Below, one piece after another: positions 23,901 to 32,899 of a stretch of 64,000 nt of DNA. The position numbers were made by a program, and so were the translations under genes. Within the stretch, counting starts at the first letter, position 1. Each line of letters begins with the position of its first letter. The notes below the pieces were generated by a model. That model saw nothing but the letters and a program-made list of their open reading frames with translations. It did not search any database and was not told where the DNA came from. Source of the stretch: Diphasiastrum complanatum (lineage: Eukaryota > Streptophyta > Lycopodiopsida > Lycopodiales > Lycopodiaceae); assembly GCA_029204225.1 (NCBI GenBank), contig CM055111.1, positions 10,241,000 through 10,304,999 of the forward strand, in the 5' to 3' direction.

Positions 23901-24481
23901 TCTAGCCCCATATCCAAAGGGTAAAGCCTGAGAAGATCCGTAGCTGCATGAAATTCGGTTTGTCTAGAGCTTGTGCGGGCGTTGAAATCACCTGCTAGTA
24001 AAATGGAACCCTGCTGAGAAAAGATAGCAATATCATCTGAGAGAGCCTGAAAAGGGTCCCCGCCAAACTCAGCAAACACTGAGGTCTGTGGAGCAAAATA
24101 GCATACAGCTATATAGATGTCCTGAGGTAATCCCAATAGTGAGCCAATAATGTGTAACCAAATATAGCGAGCGTATGGATCTTGTTTAACCATCTGAACT
24201 GTGGTGTCTCTGTATAAACAAGCTACTCCTCCAGATCCTCGACAAGTTTTTCCCCTAACAAATGGACGAAAAGCAGAATGCCAAGAGTACTCCTGTATAT
24301 TTGGAAGAGGATGATATAAGGACTCATGAGTTTCAGCCAACAACAAAATGTCGCATTTTCTAATAAAATCAGCAAAGTCTCCGGCTGATGACGAAGATAA
24401 AAAACCATTACAATTCCAGAAGCCAAGTCTCAAATTGGTAGGGGATCTCGGGTAGCTTCTATATCCGGGGGCCCCTAGTTC
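20930..24481 (-). CDS. LINE copy H ORF2: APE endonuclease-reverse transcriptase, intact
   Basis: An uninterrupted frame of about 1,180 codons encodes the L1-like retrotransposition enzyme. The APE endonuclease nicks the target and the RT primes on it. Counting from the Leu codon TTG at 24433: WNCNG at 6-10, AETHE at about 33, GDFNART at 148, and SDHS at about 255 complete the endonuclease. RT shows KAFDSVP near 600, QGCPLSPT at 655 and YADD at 696. A C-x2-C-x9-H-x4-C finger (CQLCSLQEVEDEFHFIFRC) lies at about 1026-1044. There is no ATG upstream of WNCNG. The frame is open back to the ORF1 UAG at 24482, in phase with ORF1, so expression by readthrough or non-AUG initiation is likely. All essential residues seem present, so it may be active. 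Confidence 0.92.
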   Translation of the reverse strand, partial: ELGAPGYRSYPRSPTNLRLGFWNCNGFLSSSSAGDFADFIRKCDILLLAETHESLYHPLPNIQEYSWHSAFRPFVRGKTCRGSGGVACLYRDTTVQMVKQDPYARYIWLHIIGSLLGLPQDIYIAVCYFAPQTSVFAEFGGDPFQALSDDIAIFSQQGSILLAGDFNARTSSRQTEFHAATDLLRLYPLDMGLDRVSQDADTPATSFGEQLITLAETHALAILNGLTQWPSSSAYTCYPHGGGHSVVDYFIGSPALISHISDFSITPPTISDHSLLHISLGHITSSLQVSCSLPTHKRIPFTQSGFTNYTTILSQLLANFPFMAPIDQQATFLSTSLLAAASSSFPTKTTSSHRSVHNRWYDAECRSLHNHVTYARSHSPATLKQCQKEYHRTTRTKKIKYLQSLCQKMINSLDSPSSSFFWKHFTRHSSTLAPIAIESWIEYATELYTTDSPPTSLSPRPDHCSLFTPDMVENAIKHAKLNKATDYDSLSVDFLKPVAHLISPYIAHVFNTAVTSGFPTAWCTNILHPILKAGDPMNVGNYRTIMIGHTLAKIYGSILQTVTGSFAETEGLHAMGQAGFRPGYSTSDQIFILRCIIEEARHRKQRIYCCFVDFRKAFDSVPRHLLFQRLSSLGFSEDTIAAIITLYERVLARFRDGSGWSSQIHSTIGVKQGCPLSPTLFALYIDDLERIIREEGGEGCPLADIIIPILLYADDVVLLSSSAAGLQSHLSALHHFCQRWGLTVNLKKTKIMVFNTNRQHMRDVIFYYDGLPIEIVTSYTYLGVLFSGPLLTFRPAATARLRKGHTALVHMERFCSTYYVQDPATRCLLFSATVSPVVLYSAETWCPDLSRDTWRDLTRIQILMLSRIIRAKPSVPHDIILAEFASPPLVVGAMFQIITFLHRVSDLDTSRYIVAALTSSCTIADQGAKHSWYRSVSALLQTWGLSALDLPNGTHAYIRQQIYRSYIRTIWSHPDPDRVKLHYYGTHLLRLDVSGLPILPVYLTQTLSFGLRYRIGQLRVSSHQLAIETGRYTDTPRLQRICQLCSLQEVEDEFHFIFRCPVYYEIRGRYHCLYRDIPLTLSSFLEYPDARCVGLLLREMYILRASLLPTLSDMDSSQAHITQFFQKRDRVDISVADFDVPVRRSKTQRVSARSSATRSSYASHQPTSRPTTTITHYFRLARS

Positions 24482-24484
24482 CTA
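24434..24484 (-). promoter_or_regulatory. Putative stop-codon readthrough site between LINE ORF1 and ORF2
   Basis: UAG-GAA-CUA is followed by a G/C-rich block GGGGCCCCCGG. The 17 codons after the stop are open, in frame with both ORF1 and ORF2, and contain no AUG. Equivalent sites lie at 15513-15515 (copy E) and 29584-29586 (copy G). Both have UAG-G, the same 17-codon distance and the same LG(A/V)PG(F/Y)RS peptide after the stop. The function is inferred. Confidence 0.55.
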
Positions 24485-25402
24485 TTGTGGAAGGTCGAAA
24501 AATCTCGGTTTCCCGTCAATAAAAACAACCCTTTGCCCTTTCTCTTTCGCTTCAAGGATAATCTTTTTTCTTGCCAACCATTGAGTATTTGTTAAGTCAT
24601 CATCCATATAAATGAAAGTACCTTTAAGCTTTGCCCTAAGCCGAAGGGCAGCATTGCGTTGTGAAAGCGAGCGGAACTTGATAAACAAAACATTGTCATC
24701 AAATTTACTACGCCAAGCAGTATCAAAACCATCAGCCACATGAGATAACTTGGAAATGAGCAAATCCGTAGCTTCTTCCAACGGTTTTCCACCATTGGCA
24801 ATGCCTCTTACTCTAATGTTAAAGGCTTTTTTGGCCCTTCTGGCTTGTTCACCCAAAACTGTCTCCAAATCGTTTTCCTTCAGAAAAGATGAAATCTGAG
24901 AGTGATTACCTTGCTTAAGGATCGATGTCGTTTCTTCAACCTGTTTTGCGAGTGATGAGAGTTTGCTGCCCATATCATCCGGTTTGAAGAGTGCTGCCCA
25001 CGTTTTCGTCTCCTCGACTTGTTTCTCCAAGCTATTGATCTTGTTGGAAGTCTCCTCCAAGGCACTTTTTTCTGCAATTCGTTGCTTAAGATATATATTT
25101 TCTTGCTCAAGCTGCTCCACACGTTCCGTGACACCAAAAAGATCCTTAGCTAACTTGCTATTTTCAGCTTCAAAGAGGTGTAGTTGTTTCTTAAGTCCAA
25201 GAATTTCTTGTCGGATAAAACTAAGATCATAAGCAAAAAGACTTTCGGTAGGTTTGGAAGGAGTGTAGTCAATGGCAGCCATGTTGACAGGAATGTCACT
25301 AGTTTCTATCACCGAAGATGGCTCCTCCATCACTACCGGTGATGGGGGGGTGTCCAACAGGGAGGGGGGTGTAAGAACACCCCCCTTTTTCTTAGGTGCC
25401 AT
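24482..25402 (-). CDS. LINE copy H ORF1: L1-type coiled-coil/RRM RNA-binding protein
   Basis: 306-residue nucleic-acid-binding protein expected to coat LINE RNA. I take ATG 25402 (MAPKKKGGVLTPP) because copy E shares it; the frame is open further upstream but only through GC-rich 5' UTR. Order: basic/Pro-rich N-terminus (1-45); coiled coil with heptads (about 56-190: VTERVEQLEQENIYLKQRIA, LEKQVEETKT, LAKQVEETTS); RRM-like domain (about 196-260: NIRVRGIANG, DNVLFIKFRSLSQRNAAL); C-terminal domain with DLTNTQWLARKKII and RVVFIDGKPRFFD. This resembles animal L1 ORF1p (Transposase_22) and not the RRM-plus-zinc-knuckle ORF1 usual in plant L1s. It ends in TAG at 24482-24484, with ORF2 in the same frame. 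Confidence 0.88.
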   Translation of the reverse strand: MAPKKKGGVLTPPSLLDTPPSPVVMEEPSSVIETSDIPVNMAAIDYTPSKPTESLFAYDLSFIRQEILGLKKQLHLFEAENSKLAKDLFGVTERVEQLEQENIYLKQRIAEKSALEETSNKINSLEKQVEETKTWAALFKPDDMGSKLSSLAKQVEETTSILKQGNHSQISSFLKENDLETVLGEQARRAKKAFNIRVRGIANGGKPLEEATDLLISKLSHVADGFDTAWRSKFDDNVLFIKFRSLSQRNAALRLRAKLKGTFIYMDDDLTNTQWLARKKIILEAKEKGQRVVFIDGKPRFFDLPQ

Positions 25403-25635
25403 AGGAGGCGGTAAGCAGATGGAGGACAGTGTAGACAAACGGCCAGGCGTAGCAGCGCAGTAGCACAGACCAGCGCAGGGCAGCGTAGGGCAGGTGCGAA
25501 GGTCAGCACTGCAGCGCCAGCAGGGCGGACAGCAGCGCCAGCAGGGCGGGTGGGCGCGCAAGAGAGAGAGAGGGCAGCAGCGCTAGCAGGGCGGGCAGCG
25601 CACCAGCAGGCGGGCAGCGCACCAGCAGGGCGGCG
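25403..25635 (-). promoter_or_regulatory. LINE copy H 5' UTR with GC-rich tandem units (putative promoter)
   Basis: Very GC-rich sequence composed of short repeats of the type GCAGCGCCAGCAGGGCGG and GGGCAGCGCACCAGCAGG, present about five times in degenerate form. It is unlike the 51-bp units of copy E, so the 5' UTR turns over faster than the ORFs. It abuts the (GA)n tail of copy G. Confidence 0.5.
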
Positions 25636-25636
25636 G

Positions 25637-25691
<55 letters not shown>

Positions 25692-25706
25692 AAGAAAGAA
25701 AGAAAG
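25636..25706. repeat. (GA)n(GAAA)n tail of LINE copy G, joined to the 5' end of copy H
   Basis: About 24 GA units and then four AAAG units precede CTTTATTAATGTC, the 3' end of copy G in reverse complement. The (GA)n touches the 5' UTR of copy H directly. Confidence 0.92.
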
Positions 25707-25897
25707 CTTTATTAATGTCTTTTCCATGCCAAAAGGCATAAGACTAGTAAATGTACATGTCAAGTATGTGGTAACCATAGGAGCATATGAAACGTCTCCA
25801 AAACAGTAACAAAAGTAGCAAATCTAGAGTTAAAGCTATAAATTGAAATAGATGTGATGCTATAAGAAACATGTGGGAGCATGTATACTGCTAACAG
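25707..25897 (-). other. LINE copy G 3' UTR with terminal hairpin
   Basis: The hairpin at 25717-25744 has inner stem ATGCC/GGCAT, loop AAAA and outer stem GTCTT/AAGAC. It is almost identical to that of copy A and is followed by the tail. Confidence 0.75.
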
Positions 25898-26108
25898 TCA
25901 TGAGTGAGGTATGACGCTATCATCTAGTCCTGTCCTGCTGGTGCTGATGCTATAGAAGGATGTAATACGGCCTGCGGCATGAAGGGCCACTGGTGGTCTC
26001 TGACGTCGTCTGAGAGGATGAAGAGGTCTTTTCGTGATATGTCGAGTAGCTCGTGCTGCAACATGGGTATGTGTGGGACGTTGTCTCTGGTCTCTGTGGG
26101 CAAGTAGG

Positions 26109-26149
<41 letters not shown>

Positions 26150-29100
26150 GTCACCGTCATCAAATCGTCCTCTCCTCCTGGAGAAGAAAGAAGTGATCTG
26201 AGGCTGAGAAACCTGACTTGGCTGGGCTGTTTGATACAAATCCTGTCGTAGTATAAACATCTCTTGTATCATGAGTGCCGCGCATCGGGAATCCTCATAA
26301 GCTATGAGCGATCGTAAGGTGACAGGTGTGTCTCAGAACAATCAGTGGTATCTCCCTCTGATCTCGTAAAATACCGGGCACCCAAAGATAAAGTGCTCCT
26401 CTGACTCCACCTCCTCTAAAGAGCATAACTGGCAAATCCGCTCCTTTCTCGGGGTACCCTGGAATCTACCAGTCTCAATAGCCAACTGATGTGATGATAC
26501 GTGGAGCTGTCCCAATGTAAATTTGAGGCAATGTGATAGTCTCGAGTCCAAATTATGTGGTAAGACCGGGAACCCTGCTATGTCAAGCTCAATAAAATGA
26601 GTCCAGTAGTAGCCGGGTTTAACCCCAAGTTGTCGCCCCCAAGTACGGTCGAGATATGCCCGATATAAGATGCGCCTGATATACTGATGAGTACTTGAGG
26701 GGAGCTCTATAATGGAGATACCAAATGACTTAAGGAGGAAATGGGATGCCTGAGAGAACCATGATAGTCGATAACCTTGGTCATGAAGAAAGTGTGAGGA
26801 AACAAGTGCTGTCTGTGTATATCTCATATCCTCATCGGGCAGAGCCTGGATTCTCTGAATGTATGTGATAAGCTGGAACGCGGCATATATCTGAATGGGT
26901 GGAACGACAAACTCTACAAGAAGGATCTCATGTGGAACCGAGGGCTTCGCCCGAATCATACGAGCTAACATGGTGGTCTGCAATTGTGAAATGCTGGCCC
27001 AATGTGATGAAGGGAGGCCAGTACACCATGTCTTTGTTGCATATAAGGCTGTGGGGGTGACAGTAGTATCAAAGAGTCTACACTTACTGCGAGCATCTCG
27101 GATGAGCTTCCTGAAACAGAACCGCTCAAGCTGAACAAGAGAGGAATGCCCCTTCCCAAGTCGGGTGGTGGCAGCCTGCCGCATGCTGAAGGTAGGACCA
27201 GAAAAGAGGATCTCCAAATAGGTATAAGAGGAAACTACCTCTAAGGCCTGTCCATCTAGGATGAGCTCCTAGCACTGCATGAAGGCTCGAGAAGTGTTGA
27301 AGACCATAACCTCGGTCTTCGTAGTGTTCACCCCCAACCCCCATCTGGTACAAAATCCCTGTAAACAATTGAGCTGCCTCTGCAAACCCTCTCTGGTCGG
27401 GGATACTAGTAGTACATCATCCGCATAAAGGAGAATAGCAATCAGAATGGTGCCAAGTCTACAGCCACCCCCGCCACACTGTGAGATGACTTGCTCTAAC
27501 TCATCAATATACAATCCAAAGAGAACCGGTGAAAGAGAGCACCCCTGTTTCACCCCAATGGTGCTCCAAATGTGATCAGATAGGCCATTGCTATGTCGGA
27601 AACATCCCAAGACCTTCTCATAAAGAGCCATCACTGCTAAAACAATATCTGTGGAAAAACCAAGGTCACGAAGTCTATGAATGAGCAGGGAGTGTGGTAC
27701 AGAATCGAAGGCTTTCTTGATATCTACAAAACAGCAGTAAACCCTCTCTTTCCTGTACTTAGCTTCCTCAATCAAGGCTCGAAGTGTAAAAATATGGTCA
27801 GTGGTAGAATAATGAGATCGGAAACCTGCCTGCCCCAATGCATGTAATCTCCGAGCTTCCGCCTCTGAACTCACTGCAGACTGGAGTATGGTACCATAGA
27901 GCTTCGTGAGAACTTGTCCAATCATGATGGTGCGGTAATTACCAGGAATCATGGGATCACCATTTTTATGAATAGGGTGGATGATGTTGGTGCACCAGGA
28001 TGAGGGGAAACCAGAGACAACGGCGGAATTGAGGAGAGTGGCTAGTGTGGGAGCAAGGATCTCGGAAGCATGGGTTAGGAGTTCAGATTCAAGGTCTTCG
28101 ATATCTCTTGCTTTATGGGACTTCATTCTCTTGATGGCCGTAAGTACCATGTCAGATGTGAAGAAGGTGAACTCAGAGGGGCGTGGGGAGATAGAGATGG
28201 GTGCGTCAGTGGGTATGGTATATAGTTTGGTAGCGTATTCAGTCCATATGCGAAGGTCATTCAGGAGGGGTGGTGGAGCACGAGGGATAAACTTACGCCA
28301 AAAGGCGCCTGAAGAGGAACTGAAGAGGAGATCAACAAGACGCGTTCCTTCGGAGTCATCATAGATACGCTTTTTTCGGCGGAGTGTGCGACGGTAAGAG
28401 CGCCTAGCGGAGTGGAGGAGATGAGGATCGTGAGTGCGGGCATGGGTGACAAGCTGATGAAGAGAGCGACATTCAGCATCATACCACGGGGGGTGTGGAG
28501 GTCGTATCGATGAGGAGCGGGTGCCTCTGCTTTTATGGGGTTTAGATGGAAAAGCAAGGGAAGCAGCGGTATGAAGAGAAGTGCTAAGAAAGGCAGCTTG
28601 AGTCTCGACTGTACTATCGTGAGGGAGGGAATGGAGCAAGGAGGTTAGGAACTCCTGGTAGACTGGTGTATAGAGAGAACTGAATGTATACCTGGGTGCC
28701 CGTGTAAGCAGGGGGTGTGAGGATGGCTGGGGAGGTGGGAGGCGGCCGATAGTGAAGGAGAGAAAGGAATGATCAGAGAGAGTGGTGGGAGATACATGAA
28801 AATCAGAGATGAGAGGTATGGAAGATGGTGATCCCATGAGATAATCCACAACACTATGTCCACCGCTGTGAAGGTGACAAGTATAACTGCCGGATTTTGG
28901 CCAACAAGTTAGGCCATTGTAAATGGCTAACTCATGGGCCTCTCCAAACTGCAATAAATGCTCACCGTAAGGGGTAGTAGGTCCCAAGCTGTCCTTTGAA
29001 ATCCTGATAACTCCCATGTCATCGCTGTCAAGGGCATGAACGCGGAGCTGGGCGGTGATGTCATAAAACTCTGACTGCCGTGAAGAGGTTCGGGCATTAA

Positions 29101-29583
29101 AATCCCCAGTGCGAATCTGATAATATCAGGCGATAAATCAAGGTAGGGTGAACCTGTGCCCTCAGCAAAGGACGAAGACTCTGGAGGAAAATAACATGCC
29201 GCCACAAAGAGGTCCCTGTCCAAACCAATATCCTGCCCAACAATACGAATCCATATATACCGTGCATGCTCGTCGTTTCTGATGAACTCGATGCTCAGAT
29301 GAAGAGACTCTCTGTATAAAATGCAACACCTCCGGATCCACGACAGCTAGCTGATCTAGTCTCAAGTCTGTACACGGAATCCCATCTTTCCTAGAAAAAT
29401 AGGTAATCCTCTCTCCTGACTCTCATGAGTCTCCATAAAGAGCAGTAAATCTCTGTCAGTGATGAAATCGATCAAGTCGCCAACAATGAAAGATGAGTGT
29501 AAACCATCACAGTTCCATACTCCAATCCGGAGATGGTGTGGATGGGGCCCCGTGGAACTCCGGAACCCGGGGACCCCAAATCC
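25898..29583 (-). pseudogene. LINE copy G ORF2: endonuclease-reverse transcriptase, frameshifted
   Basis: Second LINE subfamily. From the 5' side: LRIGVWNCDGL after the ORF1 stop, broken endonuclease pieces (28927-29365), then a long open segment 27269-29017. That segment has VVDYLMGSPSSIPLISDF, TLSDHSFLSF, HALGQAGFRSHYSTTDHIF, VDIKKAFDSVP, IGVKQGCSLSPVLFGLYIDE and ILLYADDVLLVSPTREGL. The thumb follows at 26342-27217, with CQLCSLEEVESEEHFIFGC. The C-terminal segment (25898-26272) contains a run of about 15 Asp from a GAT/GAC repeat. Frameshifts near 26340, 27270 and 29000-29370 make it inactive, although RT itself is preserved. Confidence 0.88.
26107..26160. repeat. (ATC)n trinucleotide repeat encoding poly-Asp in LINE copy G
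   Basis: Fourteen or more ATC/GTC units, in frame in the ORF2 C-terminus. The same position in copy A has only a short Asp run, so the tract has expanded. Confidence 0.9.
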
Positions 29584-30455
29584 CTAGCACTGGGAGTTGC
29601 GAGGTGCGTTGTCAAGAAAACGCACTTGTCCATCTCGGTAAATGACTCGTCTGCCAGACTCACGGGCTGCCTGAAAGGCCTTACGCCTCTCCTCTACCTG
29701 GATATATGTGAGGTCGTCGTCCATATAGATAGTGGTACCATGTAGCTTAGCTCTGCACCGCAAAGCATCTCGGCGGCTCTCAAGGGAGGTGAAACGAATA
29801 ATGAGTGTGGCTGCATCTCTAGTGTTCCTCCATGCGGTGTCCAACCCCTCTGTCCTGTGCCCGAGAGTGATGTCGAGAAAGCGTTTAGCTTCAGCCAATG
29901 CATCCTGTGTATCTAGAACTCCACGAACTCTAATATTGTGGGCTTTTTGGTCTCGAGATACCTCTTCCGAGATGGTGGCTGAGATAACTGAGGAGATGGG
30001 AGCGCTGGGTTTGGTGCCCTTTTTCAAAACTGATGCCTAGGAAAGGGCCTCTTCGTGTTGCTTCTCAATCTTGGTTTCTAGCTCCCGTAGCATGTTGGTG
30101 GTGGATTCCGAAGCTGTGGCCTGTTTGATTCCGATGGATTGTTTGAGTGACACAACCTTGGACTGCAATAGCTTCTTCTCGTTGATCAAAGAAGTAACCG
30201 TTCCTTTCAGCTGTGAAATTTCATGCTGCAAAAACTGGAAATCTGCCTTGAATTGATTAATCTGCCAAGATGAAAAAAGTTCAATTGATTTAGAAGGCGT
30301 ATACGAAATATTGGTTGTAGACTGTGGTGCCGGGAAGGAGGAAGAGTGAGCAATGATCGGTGTGGGAAGAATAGGGTCAGAAGACGGAAGAGGAGCCGAA
30401 TCAAGGTAGCAGCCATCGGAGAGGGAGCAGTTAGCACTCCATAGCTAACTGCCTG
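29584..30455 (-). pseudogene. LINE copy G ORF1: coiled-coil/RRM protein, one stop, N-terminus truncated
   Basis: Homologous to copy H ORF1. It has YGVLTAPSP near the start (the first residues of the family are missing), YTPSKSIELF, a coiled coil (ISQLKGTVTSLINEKKLLQS and LRELETKIEKQHEEAL), then a TAG near 30037. The frame continues with NIRVRGVLDTQDALAEAKRF, LIIRFTSLESRRDALRCRA, IYMDDDLTYIQVEERRKA and RRVIYRDGQVRFLDN. The terminal stop is TAG at 29584-29586, after which ORF2 is in frame. Sequence homology to the family ends at about 30455, at or just inside the ORF1 start. Confidence 0.8.
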
Positions 30456-30625
30456 CCAAAAGACCGTTAATATCGTTTGGTAGAACATAAGATGAACCAG
30501 TAAAAGTATCATTTTGATGACAAGGCACAGTTTATCCCTCATAAAACCATCTCTTTTGAAAGCATAAACCAGAATTCCTACGTCTTTTATGAATGTTTGC
30601 TTTTAGAGATAGGAATGTAAACTTT

Positions 30626-31060
30626 CTACTTCAAAGTTGCAAAAAAAACCTCAGAAGGGAAGTACCGGTCACTTTTAACACTTGGTAAGTATGTCCAACC
30701 GAAATTGATATCATGAAAATGTTCGTCTACAATACCAAACAGTCTGAATGGTACGTGAGCATAAAACTGCTTCACATGAATGGCTTCGAAAACTCTATTG
30801 CGGTAACATAAATGTAGAAAAGATCTCTCTGTATCATTGCTAGTAGTAAACTGAAGACGACTCGTCGCATAGGTGGTAACTTCCCTTCTTTATGTCCTTT
30901 CTTCATCCTGCACATCGGTAGTACACTCTTCGCGCTACTGCTTTGCCTTTCCTTTCCCTTGAAACTTGGAAACCTTCTTTTCTTTCCCGTGCCCGACCCT
31001 ATAAATACTAAGTTCGGATTGTTAAGATTGAAGTTGCCCGTCCTTTTGCTTGGACATTTT
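30626..31060 (-). pseudogene. Unidentified coding family K, minus-strand copy (C-terminal part)
   Basis: The minus strand reads FEAIHVKQFYAHVPFRLF and INFGWTYLPSVKSDRYFPSE before a TAG at 30626-30628. It is preceded by RREVTT and SFLHLCYRNRV, which also occur in the plus-strand copy at about 32680-32785. The 30791-31060 segment is an inverted repeat of 32480-32785 with many silent-looking changes. No family is recognised. The amino-acid sequence looks real (mixed composition, conserved between copies), but both copies are disrupted. Confidence 0.5.
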
Positions 31061-31215
31061 GAAAGTTGGTTATGCTTTATGGTGCTTTTCAGAACTGTAC
31101 TTTACTTTTCAACTTTATGTTACCTTATTGGAATATGAATAACGGCTTCAAAGGGTTTAGTCTTGCTTTGTCAAGAGGATTTATGCGAAACTGTGTAACT
31201 CTCTCTCTCTGACTA
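31055..31215 (+). repeat. Dispersed repeat fragment, inverted relative to 18044-18185
   Basis: Contains GCTTTATGGTGCTTTT, TATGTTACCTTATTGGAA and TGCTTTGTCAAGAGG and ends in (TC)n near 31200-31218. The counterpart at 18 kb also ends in a short (TC)n/(GA)n. It may be the 3' end of family K or of another LINE/SINE. Confidence 0.55.
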
Positions 31216-31385
31216 TTCCTTGGTTGAGATAGTACTGAACCCTTACCTTTTATCTGATTCATAAGCTAACAAAGGTCTGTTTTTCATGTGCTTAGTCCAC
31301 AAGATGGTTTCAAGACGCTGTTGCTTTAGGTTATGAGGAGCCCCTACCTCCACCAAACCATTTTATACTAACTCTTATTTGTTGT

Positions 31386-32785
31386 ATGAAAAAGGTCGTG
31401 ACTATGCATTCTTTCATCAATGACACTAATAGGGCTACTTGTGCTTCTGCTGGATCAGAGGATAAGGTTTTATGCCCGATTGATCTCTTGGAGACTAAAA
31501 ACTGGGTCATAATTTACTTCGAGTTTGTTAAAAAGAAAGACACTTTGAGTTTGGTAGATAATCTTTTTGGCAGTCTTAATGATTTTGTCGAAAAATTTGA
31601 AAAAGAGGAAAGGTTTTACAATTTGCACACTAGAAAAAATTTTGTGTGTCTAGAAAAAGAAAATGGTAATACTCCCACTAAGCCCTCCTCTCCCATCCTT
31701 GATACTCCTTTATCGCCACACCCAATAATTTTTATTGATGACCATGATGAGGACAGTGCATCCCAGCTAGAGATTTTTTCACATATTTGCGAGTTGGCGA
31801 CCAATCCACTTACAAGTTCTGTCAATCCAAAAGCTGTCAAGTCCCCTTTGTGCCCAATAGAATCATTGAGTTCAAATCTGCTCTCACTGCCTATAAGCTC
31901 TGGAGTCTTCCTACTGTTAACTTCCTGGCTCCTGTATACAAGTTTGCAAATTGGCCACCTTACACAAAAATCCCTCTCTGGAAACTCCACTGGCCTTTGA
32001 TACTGTTATTCACATGAACAACTATGAACCTTCTCATTGCCCTTCTGAGCAGATCTGGGCCAGAATCAGAGGTCACTTTGAGACTAGCTTCAATAGAATG
32101 AACCTTCAGCCAGAATTTGGAACTGGAAGAGACCTTTCTTCAAATGTAGGTGTGGCAATAAATGCAAAAACAACTCGTCTATTATTTGGTTTGACCATGC
32201 CATTTGGTATATGATAAACAACTTAGGCAAGTTCTTTCCTGGTGACTTCTTCCAAAACCAAATGAATGCTTTCTTCATGTTGCTACATAAACCCGCTAGA
32301 GATGTGGTTAAAGCACACCTTACCTTCCTCTTTATTCGACAATACATGGTTGATGCCTCTATTGAACTAGCCAAAGATTCTTCTACCAAACTCTTAGCAC
32401 ACTTGGGAGATGCTGAAAATATCCGTGAGATAGAACGCCTCTTGAAACGACCAAGCTTTTCCACACTTCAAGACAAATATTTTCAGAATACAAGCAAAAG
32501 GATGGGCAACTTCAATATCAATAATCCAAACTCAGTCGTCTCAGGGTCAGGAACAGGAAAGAAAAGATGGTTTACAGGATACAAAGGAAAGGAAGGGCAA
32601 AGTAGTAGCGCAAAGAGTGAGCTGCCTGTCAAGAGATTTAATTTTTACACATTAATCAATGTGCAATGGTGAAAGGACAGAAAGAAGAGAAGTTACTATC
32701 TCGGTGACTGGACGTCTTCAGCTTACTACTAGCAGTCATACAGGGAGTTCTTTCTTGCATTTATGTTACCGCAATAGAGTTTACC
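31386..32785 (+). pseudogene. Unidentified coding family K, plus-strand copy, frameshifted
   Basis: Three consecutive open segments in different frames together look like one decayed gene. 31386-31860 is acidic, with FEKEERFYNLHTRKNFVC. 31800-32210 includes WSLPTVNFLAPVYKFANWPP, then CPSEQIWARIRGHFETSF. 32211-32672 includes SIELAKDSSTKLLAHLGDAE and GNFNINNPNSVVSGSGTGKK. The segment after 32660 shifts frame again into RREVTISVTGRLQLTTS. Helical, Lys-rich C-terminal features are reminiscent of a gag-like protein, but no capsid or zinc motif is convincing. It pairs in inverted orientation with 30626-31060. Confidence 0.45.
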
Positions 32786-32899
32786 CCTAGCCTACACTAT
32801 ACTATTCAAATTTTTCCCACCTGTTTTGATAGATAAGCCCTAATAAGGTTTTAAGCTTAGCATAAACGAATGGACAGGATCTGTTATCTCCCAATCAAG
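32786..32899. other. Short spacer, nothing recognised
   Basis: Sequence between family K and the LINE remnant, with no feature. Confidence 0.4.

Noticed and set aside
24431-24433. TTG at 24433 as a genuine ORF2 start codon
   Set aside because: Nothing supports initiation there; the frame stays open and conserved back to the ORF1 stop, so I prefer readthrough, while non-AUG initiation cannot be excluded.
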